From an uncultured Verrucomicrobiota bacterium (GTDB taxonomy: Bacteria; Verrucomicrobiota; Verrucomicrobiia; Limisphaerales; AAA164-E04), in the NCBI GenBank assembly GCA_913061285.1, contig CAJXVR010000006.1, forward strand, positions 1 to 58,347: a stretch of 58,347 nt of DNA. Reading direction: 5' to 3'. How positions within the stretch are numbered: the first letter of the stretch is position 1; each line of letters opens with the position of its first letter. Under the pieces are notes generated by a model. The model was not told the origin of the DNA, did not search any database, and saw only the letters and a program-made list of their open reading frames with translations. The position numbers and the translations under genes were made by a program. Positions 44,228-51,514 of this stretch are shown piece after piece.

Positions 44228-45403
44228 TCAATGGTTCTGAGCCTTTGCCGCTTTGGCATCCCGGGTCATCAGGTTAAAGATGTGGGGGATCGCCGTTACG
44301 TCCTCTGGGATTTGGTCGGAGTTGGATAGCAAAGACGCATAGGTATGCTTGTCCGTTGGATGATATCCGTGCATCGCACGGATGGGACGTTCGCCCATGT
44401 GACTCGGGACGATGAGGACGCCCTCTTTAACCAGGAAGATAATCTCGCCGAAGTACCCGTCGTCAAAGTAGGTGCGCATTTCCTTGAGTTCCTCATCGGG
44501 GATGATGCGGCCCTGCGAGACCTGGTTTAGACAAGCGGTTATCTCTTCGCGGGCCTGGTCATTGAAGAACCAAAAGCGAGCCATGGTTGAGTCGTACACA
44601 ACGGCGTAATCTTCCGCCATCTTAACAGGAAGAGCGTCGATCTTGGCTCGAAGGTCAAGGTGTTCATCGCAGTTCGCCATCCCATGATCGCTGAAAACGT
44701 AAAGGCGAACTTCCTCATAGTTTTCGTTCGCGCTTTCTAGGATCTTTTCGATCCACTCCTCGTAGACCCGAAGTTTCTGTGGGACCTCGTTACTTTGATT
44801 GCCGACCATGTGAAGCAGTCCATCGAGTCCTGCCCAATACATAAAGGCGAAATCAATGTCTTGTGTCTTGATCTGACGAATCAATTCCTCTCGATTGTTC
44901 TCCTCAGGAATGAGGGGGTCGCTGACAAAGTAACGAATCGCGTTTTCAGTTAAGAAATCGAAGATGTTCGGTCCTTGATTCATCCCGTTGGGCTGGAGCG
45001 GACTTTTCTTTTCCGTAAAATCAAAGAGGGAAATGTATTTGAAGGGAATATTGTAGAGATCGAAATAGCCTCGAAATTTCAACTGTACTTTTACTAGTTT
45101 GGTGAGCAGGCGTCGGAAGATTCGGCGGCTGGTAATTTTTTGAGGGAGAAAGCGCAGTGGGCGTAGCGAACGGAAGGGCGAGTTTTTGGGGTCGTAGACG
45201 AAATAGCACCAGTTGCGGTGTTCATCGGGCCACCTCCCGGACAAAATTGAGGGAACACAGGTCGAGCTATAGCCGAAGACAGAGTTCATTTTTCGGCGGT
45301 GGGGAGCGAATGATTTCCCGAAGGAGTCGTTGCGAATGATTTCCCACCCGCACGCATCTACCATGATGAACAGTGGAAGAATCGGTTTTTTAGATTTTGT
45401 CAT
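44228..45403 (-). CDS. Alkaline-phosphatase superfamily phosphodiesterase-like protein
   Basis: A 391-residue cytoplasmic protein of the type I phosphodiesterase/nucleotide pyrophosphatase group. The metal ligand D16 lies in IMVDACGWE. The nucleophile region is GYSSTCVPS (S47 or T48). YWAGLDGLLHMVGN gives the second Asp and His, VFSDHGM the next pair, and HGYHP the last His. All expected metal ligands appear present. The family cleaves phosphodiesters and nucleotide sugars or transfers phospho-groups. In this operon it could trim or recycle activated sugars, but the substrate is unknown. Confidence 0.85.
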   Translation of the reverse strand: MTKSKKPILPLFIMVDACGWEIIRNDSFGKSFAPHRRKMNSVFGYSSTCVPSILSGRWPDEHRNWCYFVYDPKNSPFRSLRPLRFLPQKITSRRIFRRLLTKLVKVQLKFRGYFDLYNIPFKYISLFDFTEKKSPLQPNGMNQGPNIFDFLTENAIRYFVSDPLIPEENNREELIRQIKTQDIDFAFMYWAGLDGLLHMVGNQSNEVPQKLRVYEEWIEKILESANENYEEVRLYVFSDHGMANCDEHLDLRAKIDALPVKMAEDYAVVYDSTMARFWFFNDQAREEITACLNQVSQGRIIPDEELKEMRTYFDDGYFGEIIFLVKEGVLIVPSHMGERPIRAMHGYHPTDKHTYASLLSNSDQIPEDVTAIPHIFNLMTRDAKAAKAQNH

Positions 45404-45430
45404 GGTCGTGCTCCTTGGGCTGTTCGCTTC

Positions 45431-45733
45431 CTACTGTTTGACTACTTCGAAGAGACGATGCAATCGCGTGAGTTCTAAAATCTGATCGATACTCGCGGTG
45501 GGATTGAGTATCCGAAGTAGCCCGTTTCGTGATGCCATCTCCTTGTGCAGGCTGATGAGCACTCCCAGGCCACTACTGTCAACGAAGCTCGCCGTCGATA
45601 GATCGATATCGATTTGGGTGTGATCTGGCGATAAAGCTTCCTTAATGGTGCTTTTGGCCGAAATGGCGTTGGCGGCGGTTAATTCCTGAACCTCAGAAAT
45701 GTTCAGGGTCGTGTTATTTGATTGGATATTCAC
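45431..45733 (-). CDS. STAS-domain anti-sigma-factor-antagonist-like protein
   Basis: A 100-residue stand-alone STAS domain. FVDSSGLGVLISLHKEM carries the phosphorylation serine S53, in the position of SpoIIAA Ser58. It is embedded in the polysaccharide operon, 7 bases after the upstream gene and 27 before the next. Family members are phosphorylated by RsbW-type kinases and dephosphorylated by PP2C phosphatases; such a kinase/phosphatase is encoded at 8660. In Vibrio fischeri the STAS protein SypA, in a polysaccharide locus, controls biofilm in this way. The same role here is an inference. Confidence 0.93.
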   Translation of the reverse strand: MNIQSNNTTLNISEVQELTAANAISAKSTIKEALSPDHTQIDIDLSTASFVDSSGLGVLISLHKEMASRNGLLRILNPTASIDQILELTRLHRLFEVVKQ

Positions 45734-45740
45734 ACCTAAA

Positions 45741-47015
45741 TTAAGTCTTAGTGGTGGTTTGTGCGTTGCTACCGAAGAACAGCCAGGTCAGTGTTTGCCT
45801 GCTTAAATTGCGACTTGGCTTTGCGGCAAAGAACGCGGCGTGAGTCCGAGCCTCAAGGTCCTTTACGTCCGTGTGCTGGTAACAATCCCCGAGCGAGACT
45901 AGTCCACAGGGTGCAGCCAGCCAAAGCTGATCAAATTCGGTTTCAAGTGAGTCGGCTTCCTCTGGAGTGAGCGGTGGATTTCCAACCCAGGCCATATTCC
46001 CGGCAATGATGCTGAGGAGTCTGGGCAATCGGCGGAGGAGGAGAGGCGTGCAATTGAAATCGTGAAAGGAAAACTCATGTGCAAGAGCCCGTTTCTTTCG
46101 GGTGTGGGGACTGATGGCCACGTGCGAGCTCAATGCCTGACCTTTGGTAAGCTTTAGAATGAGCGCTGAAATGAGGGCAAGAGGGGAGGCGAGGATGAGA
46201 GCAATCAGCGCCGTGAGACGAGAGAGGATACCGGGACTGAATTCTCTTGAAAGGCTATCATTGTCGTCGAGCCGAGAGAGTAAAAACGGATCCCGCACCA
46301 CGAGTGAACTGCCTGTTTTCCAGTTGACGAGTGACGAACCCCAGGCAATTGATTGACGAAGTTCGGTTTCACAGCCGACGTAGGTACGTTGAGCAACCTG
46401 GCAGGCTTCGGTCTTGACGCCTTTGTCGATGAGGCATTCGTCTTCAATGATCGTGTTGGGACCAATTTCCACCTTGTCTGCGATGTAGACGTTGCGGCCG
46501 ATCCAGCAAGGAGCCTCGAGTTTCACATTTGTCGGGAGACGGGTCCCGATGCCTACCCAGACCCCGGGAGGATTCTCGATCATTCCCAGTTGATGGGCGC
46601 CGGCTGAGGGAAAATAGTCAGTAAGGCTCTTGAAGAGGGTCTCGTAGTTTGAGAAGAGTGTAGTCGAATTGGACAGCGGGAAGCGATCCAGGGTAAAGAC
46701 ATCGTGCTCATCGAAGGTTTCACCGTGTTCCAGCGCGGCGCTACGGAGTTCCTCGATGTTGGTTTCATGTTTGGTCGGATGATAGGCAATTTTGAGGCCC
46801 CATTTTTCACCTTTAAGCACTTGGGCGCGAATGAGCTCAGGACGATCGGAAAGATAAAGCTGAATGGTTTGATAGCCTTTGGAGGCCAACTCGGTGAGGG
46901 CGTGATCGATTAGTGACTTGCCACAGAATGGGAGAAGGGCCAATGGCATCGCCTCAGCGAGAAACTCCATTCCACTGCGGGACTCAGGGCAAATCAATCG
47001 TGCGGATTTTAACAT
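45741..47015 (-). CDS. Fusion of sugar-nucleotidyltransferase-like, beta-helix and degenerate PGT-like regions
   Basis: A 424-residue mosaic. Residues 1-145 resemble a nucleotide-sugar pyrophosphorylase fold (LALLPFCGKSLIDHALTELA), but the glycine-rich GGxGTR loop is missing. Residues about 150-235 are hexapeptide repeats of a left-handed beta-helix (CWIGRNVYIADKVEIGPNTI). Residues about 262-290 form a hydrophobic hairpin like that of monotopic phosphoglycosyl transferases. LPRLLSIIAGNMAWVGNPPL (about 330) aligns with LPQLINVIKGEMSLVGPRP of the next gene. The catalytic Asp-Glu before this motif is replaced by RR. Probably a regulatory or scaffold protein, or a partner of the active transferase. 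Confidence 0.75.
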   Translation of the reverse strand: MLKSARLICPESRSGMEFLAEAMPLALLPFCGKSLIDHALTELASKGYQTIQLYLSDRPELIRAQVLKGEKWGLKIAYHPTKHETNIEELRSAALEHGETFDEHDVFTLDRFPLSNSTTLFSNYETLFKSLTDYFPSAGAHQLGMIENPPGVWVGIGTRLPTNVKLEAPCWIGRNVYIADKVEIGPNTIIEDECLIDKGVKTEACQVAQRTYVGCETELRQSIAWGSSLVNWKTGSSLVVRDPFLLSRLDDNDSLSREFSPGILSRLTALIALILASPLALISALILKLTKGQALSSHVAISPHTRKKRALAHEFSFHDFNCTPLLLRRLPRLLSIIAGNMAWVGNPPLTPEEADSLETEFDQLWLAAPCGLVSLGDCYQHTDVKDLEARTHAAFFAAKPSRNLSRQTLTWLFFGSNAQTTTKT

Positions 47016-47027
47016 GGCAACGTCTCG

Positions 47028-47759
47028 CTATTTGCCGAAGAGAAGTGCTGGGATGGTTTTGATCAGAATCCAAAAATCACGCCAAATCGATCGGTTCTCG
47101 ATATATCGGACGTCGAGTCCGACCTGTTCGGCGAAATCGATTTCGTTGCGGTTGCCGATCTCGAGAAAATTTCCATCCCGTTCACCGACTTGCCAGAGGC
47201 AGGTGATCCCTGGCTTGATGTAGAGTCGCCATCGGTCGCTTTGGGTGTAAAGTGCCACTTCTCTTGGAACCGGAGGGCGGGGGCCGACGAGTGACATCTC
47301 TCCTTTGATCACGTTGATCAATTGGGGGAGCTCATCAAGGGAGCAACGGCGGATGAATTTTCCGACGGCCGTCACTCTCGGATCGTTCTCCATCTTGAAG
47401 GTGATGCCTTCGCCTTTTTCGTTCTGAGCCAAGAGGGCATCCAATTGAGCTTCGGCGTCGATGCGCATTGATCGAAATTTGTACATTCTGAACTCCGTCC
47501 CTAGGAGTCCGATCCGGATTTGTTTGAAGAAAATTGGGCCGCCATCCCGGCGGATAAAGAGGGCTAGGATCAGAAATATTGGGCTCGTCAGGATCAGTAG
47601 AATAGAGGCGGCAACGAGATCAAAGGCTCGCTTGATCGCTGTCCGGCTACGAACCATGAAACGCCAGGAATACCACCGAAGCTTGACCTTGAGAGTCAAT
47701 TTCAGACGTCCGAATGCCGATTGTGCGGCCTCGAATCTTCTGCTGGGTTCCTGCTTCAT
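47028..47759 (-). CDS. Monotopic phosphoglycosyl transferase starting repeat-unit synthesis
   Basis: A 243-residue bacterial sugar transferase. RAFDLVAASILLILTSPIFL (from about 35) forms the re-entrant membrane helix. KFRSMR, the catalytic dyad in SLDELPQL, and VIKGEMSLVGPRPP follow. These enzymes move a phospho-sugar from a nucleotide sugar to undecaprenyl phosphate, the first step of the pathway. It lacks the four-helix N-terminal domain of WcaJ, so it is the short form. First gene of the main operon, with a good promoter 35 bases upstream. Confidence 0.95.
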   Translation of the reverse strand: MKQEPSRRFEAAQSAFGRLKLTLKVKLRWYSWRFMVRSRTAIKRAFDLVAASILLILTSPIFLILALFIRRDGGPIFFKQIRIGLLGTEFRMYKFRSMRIDAEAQLDALLAQNEKGEGITFKMENDPRVTAVGKFIRRCSLDELPQLINVIKGEMSLVGPRPPVPREVALYTQSDRWRLYIKPGITCLWQVGERDGNFLEIGNRNEIDFAEQVGLDVRYIENRSIWRDFWILIKTIPALLFGK

Positions 47760-47791
47760 TGTTCGTAATGTGCTTCGGTCTGTCGGGATAT

Positions 47792-47823
47792 CAATTATCG
47801 AATTGGCTGTATATAGGAGTCAA
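47792..47823 (-). promoter_or_regulatory. Sigma-70-like promoter with overlapping palindrome for the main EPS operon
   Basis: On the minus strand TTGACT (47818-47823), an 18-base spacer and GATAAT (47794-47799) each differ from consensus by one base. CAATT-ATCG-AATTG (47792-47805) is a perfect palindrome overlapping the -10, a typical repressor position. The predicted transcript starts near 47787, about 28 bases before the ATG at 47759. The -35 lies just after the kinase stop codon. Confidence 0.6.
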
Positions 47824-47827
47824 ATAG

Positions 47828-50713
47828 TTATGATGCCGTTTCTTGAGTCGTTTGTAGTTGATCGAGTGTTTTCTTAAGCTTGGCGGATTCCTCCCCGTAG
47901 GCAAGAACTAGTCTTGTTATTAGGTCAGAGAAATCAGTGCGTTGATTCTCGCCTATGGCTGTTTCGATCGTTTGGAGGAGTGTTGCCGATTCCGTGAGTC
48001 CGTAGGTTTGGCAGACTGACTTGAGCGAGTGAGCTTCGAGCTGGAGAGGCTCTAAATCGGAAGATTGCTGTAGTTTTTGAATCTTTTCGAGGCGGATTGG
48101 GGCATCCTTCAATAGGTCCTGAGTAAGCTCGAGCACTGCCTCGCTACCGATCTGATCGATGAGAATCTCTAGCGTCGACCGGATGCCAGAATCCTTGGGC
48201 GTCGGAAGGGGAGATGAGGATTCAGACAGGGGGCCATCCTTTTCTGTGACCAGAAGCTTGCTCTTAACTTCGGCAAAACGAATCGGTTTGGCCATATAGT
48301 CATCCATTCCTGCATTGAGGCAGCGTTCGCGGTCGCCGACAAGCGCATTGGCTGTCATGGCGATAATGGTCGTTCGCTGGGTATCGCTCCCTTCCTTTTG
48401 TGCCTCGCGTTTTCGAATTTCACGCGTCGTTTGCAGTCCATCGAGTTCAGGCATTTGACAATCCATGAGAATACAATCGAACGCCTCATTTTCCATGAGT
48501 TCGAGCACTTCATTGCCATTGTTGACGATTGTAGAACCGAGGTTGAGGCGGTGGAGCACTTCTTGTATGAGCTGTCGGTTGATCGGGTTGTCCTCCGCGA
48601 CGAGGATACGGCGATAGCGTGGCGAGACTATTTGAGGGCTTGCTGAGTTTGGATTTGTATTTGCCGCCAGTCCCTCAACGGTTGCTTGGAGAGAATTCTT
48701 GAGGCTAAGAAAACGAAGCGGCTTGAGGAGAACGCGTTCTTCTGGTGACACGTGGTACTTCCCTCCTATTGAGACCAGGGTAATGCGTTCGATTTCCTTT
48801 ACCCCTGAGGGGAGAGGGAAGCGTTTCGCCTCGTGCTGAGCCTCATCTCGGATGATCACCCGTTTGAGATGGGGCCCGTCGTCACTTGATTTGAAGAAGT
48901 GGAGACTTGCTGCTTCGTCTTCACAGATGAGATGGGGAATACTGAGATACGTGAGGTGGTTTGAGATCGCCTTTGATGATGAGGCGTGAATTCCTTCGAT
49001 ACTTACTCGGGCGTTTATCTGTTCGATCGGTGGCTCGGTGTTCTGTTCGGCGGTAGCAAGCTTCATCGGGATGCGGCAGGTGAATTGCGCTCCTCGGTTG
49101 AGTTGTCCGGTCGCTTTTATAGTTCCCCCGAGGATTTCCGTGAGCTTCTTACTGATCGATAGACCAAGTCCCGTGCCTCCATGTTTGCGCGCCAGGCCCG
49201 AATCAGATTGTCGAAACGATTCAAAGATTTTTTCTGATTCGCTGGAATCAAACCCGATTCCGGAATCAATGATGGTAAACTCCAGATTCGTGGTGTTGTT
49301 GTAACGGGATAACTCGTAGACCTCCAAGCGTACTTCGCCTCGTTCGGTGAACTTGGCGGCATTTCCAATCAGGTTGATCAGGATTTGTTGGAGCTTCCCA
49401 CGGTCTCCAAAGAGGGAATCGACAATAGAGTGATGAACAATGCCGTTGAGCTCGACTCCTTTTTGGGAACAGCGTTCGCACACGGATCCGAGAACATTGT
49501 CGATTAGGCTCCGCAAGCTGAAGGTCTCCTGGTGAATCTCAAGTTTCCCTGATTCAATCTTGGAAAGGTCCAGAACGTCGTTGATCACCGCTAAGAGGGA
49601 ATCGGCACTGGAACGGATTGTTTGAAGGAGGCTGAGTTGTTTGGAATCTAGCTTTGAATCGAGGAGAAGCTCGCTCATTCCCAGAACGCCATTCATCGGG
49701 GTTCTGATCTCGTGGCTCACCGTTGCAAGAAATTCACTCTTGAGGCGATTCGCTTCTTCCGCCGATTGCTTGGCTTGTCGCAGGGAATGCTCCGCGTTCT
49801 TGCGCGCGGTGATGTCTGATTCAATTGCGATGAAATTGGTGATCCCTCCTTGGTTGTCTTGGACGGGTTGGCATTCGATTTCAATCCAACGGGGTTCACC
49901 CGATTTCGTGTAGTTGACAATCTCAACGTGAAACGAGTTTCCTTCAGCGATTTGGCTGCCCATGAAAGCCGCCGTTTTGGAGTCGGTTTCTTCCCCTTGG
50001 AGGAGATGTCCGGGTTTGCGCCCGATGATATCGTCAAGTTCGTAGCCGGTCTGTTTGGTAAATCCCGCATTGACCCACTCGGTGAGTCCATTGGCATCTG
50101 TGATGATAACGGCATTGTCCGTGCCAGCCGCGACCAACGCTAGCTTTCGAGCCTCTGATTCCTGGTGCCGGAGTCTCTGTTCCGTTTGTTGAAGCGTCTT
50201 GTTCTGTTGTTCCAGATCTCGATTTGCTTGGCTTAGTTTTTCTTTTTGAGTCTTTAGCCTCTCCGTAAATTGCTTGATGTCCTGAAAGGCCATTCTTTGG
50301 GATTGGAGCAACTGGAGGAGGTCGATGACGGGATCATGGATCGCAAAGTCGTCCATGGTGAGACCTGCAGCGATGACGTCTTCGGTGTTGGAGAACCAGG
50401 GAGAGCCGAGAAAGAGAAAACACTGCTCAGTGTGTTTGATGATTTGACCGCGAAGAACCAAGGTCGATTGCTGGACCTCAATGAGGTAGAGCGTTTTCTT
50501 ATCAGAAAAGCTCTCTGAGCAGACGGAGAAATCGGTGGGCCGTCGGATTTTGAAACAGTCTGAGAAAGGACGACCAAGGCCGATCGAAGGGAATTTGCGT
50601 TTAAGGGCACGGCCTAAGGCCACAATTTGTAAGTCTTCGTCAAAAGCGAAGTGGAACGGAAAGGCCTCAGAAAAACTTTCTGGACCTAAACTTATTGCCT
50701 CCCGGGCGCCCAT
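47828..50713 (-). CDS. HNOBA-PAS hybrid histidine kinase with receiver and HPt (H-NOX partner)
   Basis: A 961-residue sensor kinase. Residues about 14-160 are an H-NOX-associated (HNOBA) domain: FPFHFAFDEDLQIVALGRAL and MDDFAIHDPVIDLLQLLQSQ. A coiled coil leads to a PAS/PAC module (about 190-315). HisKA has H334 in SHEIRTPMNG, and the HATPase has GGTGLGLSISKKL. A receiver follows with D751 in LMDCQMPELDG, then an HPt with H895 in AHSLKS. Partner H-NOX proteins inhibit or activate such kinases when NO is bound. It follows the H-NOX gene by 12 bases and lies directly upstream of the EPS operon. Confidence 0.93.
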   Translation of the reverse strand: MGAREAISLGPESFSEAFPFHFAFDEDLQIVALGRALKRKFPSIGLGRPFSDCFKIRRPTDFSVCSESFSDKKTLYLIEVQQSTLVLRGQIIKHTEQCFLFLGSPWFSNTEDVIAAGLTMDDFAIHDPVIDLLQLLQSQRMAFQDIKQFTERLKTQKEKLSQANRDLEQQNKTLQQTEQRLRHQESEARKLALVAAGTDNAVIITDANGLTEWVNAGFTKQTGYELDDIIGRKPGHLLQGEETDSKTAAFMGSQIAEGNSFHVEIVNYTKSGEPRWIEIECQPVQDNQGGITNFIAIESDITARKNAEHSLRQAKQSAEEANRLKSEFLATVSHEIRTPMNGVLGMSELLLDSKLDSKQLSLLQTIRSSADSLLAVINDVLDLSKIESGKLEIHQETFSLRSLIDNVLGSVCERCSQKGVELNGIVHHSIVDSLFGDRGKLQQILINLIGNAAKFTERGEVRLEVYELSRYNNTTNLEFTIIDSGIGFDSSESEKIFESFRQSDSGLARKHGGTGLGLSISKKLTEILGGTIKATGQLNRGAQFTCRIPMKLATAEQNTEPPIEQINARVSIEGIHASSSKAISNHLTYLSIPHLICEDEAASLHFFKSSDDGPHLKRVIIRDEAQHEAKRFPLPSGVKEIERITLVSIGGKYHVSPEERVLLKPLRFLSLKNSLQATVEGLAANTNPNSASPQIVSPRYRRILVAEDNPINRQLIQEVLHRLNLGSTIVNNGNEVLELMENEAFDCILMDCQMPELDGLQTTREIRKREAQKEGSDTQRTTIIAMTANALVGDRERCLNAGMDDYMAKPIRFAEVKSKLLVTEKDGPLSESSSPLPTPKDSGIRSTLEILIDQIGSEAVLELTQDLLKDAPIRLEKIQKLQQSSDLEPLQLEAHSLKSVCQTYGLTESATLLQTIETAIGENQRTDFSDLITRLVLAYGEESAKLKKTLDQLQTTQETAS

Positions 50714-50725
50714 TTAGAGAAGACT

Positions 50726-51268
50726 TTACCAGCTTACCTTAAAAATTTCATGAATTGGGTCCGATGATCTTGTTTCGATGAGGGAAACGGTGACGTCGTC
50801 TCCAAACCGTTCGCCAAGCCCCTTCATCAAGCCGACCACAAAGGACTGGAGGCCTGGCCGATGGGAGTGATAATGCAGATGGATGCTCTTCTGCTCGATG
50901 TCTGTGACTTCAAATCGAGGCGGGCGGAGGTTTGGAAAGATCATGCTGACGCGAGTGTGAAAATTGGGCAGGTTTTGCATGAACTCGGTCAAATTGCTAC
51001 CTCCGGCGTCCATCATGTGTCCGTAGCTTTCAGTAGCCACTCGCGTGATCCAGTACTTACCGAAGCTTTCTAGAACTGTCTCGGCCGGGGCATCTAGGAT
51101 CTTGCAGGCGGCGCCAACAAGGTTATAGGTAAGCGAGTCGTCGTAGCTTTCGTTGCTGACAAAAAGGTCGACATCGACTTCAGCCTCTTTTTTGATCCGC
51201 TCCCAGGCTTCCTCACCGTAGTTTTCGACGACGAGGCCCTCGATCGCCTTATTTACTAGTCCATACAT
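50726..51268 (-). CDS. H-NOX nitric-oxide-sensing heme protein
   Basis: A 180-residue H-NOX (HNOB) protein starting MYGLVNKAIEGLV. H104 in PNFHTRVSMIFPNLRPPRF is the proximal heme ligand. Y133, S135 and R137 form the YxSxR motif that binds the heme propionates. No tyrosine is seen in the following LQSFVVGL segment, which fits the NO-selective class rather than oxygen binders. Soluble, cytoplasmic. In bacteria such proteins report nitric oxide to an adjacent kinase or cyclic-di-GMP enzyme, often controlling biofilm. Cotranscribed with the HNOBA kinase. Confidence 0.96.
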   Translation of the reverse strand: MYGLVNKAIEGLVVENYGEEAWERIKKEAEVDVDLFVSNESYDDSLTYNLVGAACKILDAPAETVLESFGKYWITRVATESYGHMMDAGGSNLTEFMQNLPNFHTRVSMIFPNLRPPRFEVTDIEQKSIHLHYHSHRPGLQSFVVGLMKGLGERFGDDVTVSLIETRSSDPIHEIFKVSW

Positions 51269-51303
51269 AATCGCGTGCTAATCGCTTGTTCAGTCCTATT
51301 ATC

Positions 51304-51319
51304 GCTATTAGCGTGCCAG
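51304..51319 (-). promoter_or_regulatory. Candidate sigma-54 promoter of the H-NOX operon
   Basis: On the minus strand CTGGCACGCTAATAGC gives TGGCACG-N4-TAGC. The -24 GG and -12 GC pairs are at the exact consensus spacing and only one base of the core (TTGC to TAGC) differs. Transcription would begin near 51292, about 25 bases before the ATG at 51268. CGCTATTAGCG at 51303-51313, overlapping the -12, is an almost perfect palindrome. Confidence 0.5.
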
Positions 51320-51438
51320 GGTGGAAGTTGTTTTACGTCTGAGTCTGCGAAAACTCGGTCTGGTCTATGCTATTGTATCGGTTTACGGTCTTCTTTTCTG
51401 GAGAAAATGTAAGGTTGAAGGGCGCTCTAATGGTTTTT

Positions 51439-51470
51439 TTGCATTGCGTTGCAGTGAAAATGCAATGCAA
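51439..51470. repeat. Inverted repeat TTGCATTGC/GCAATGCAA
   Basis: A perfect 9-bp inverted repeat (51439-51447 and 51462-51470) with a 14-base spacer, about 45 bases upstream of the GT4 start at 51515. The core GCAATGC is the same as the repeated box upstream of the PEP-CTERM gene. It may be an operator for the GT4 gene or the divergent H-NOX operon. Confidence 0.5.
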
Positions 51471-51514
51471 TTTGCATCATTGGCTCGTGCTGACTGAAGG
51501 AAAGGTTTTCAAGA

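Noticed and set aside
49266..50115. Several 70-130-residue frames antisense or out of frame within the H-NOX kinase
   Set aside because: They overlap conserved kinase domains and show no motif of their own.
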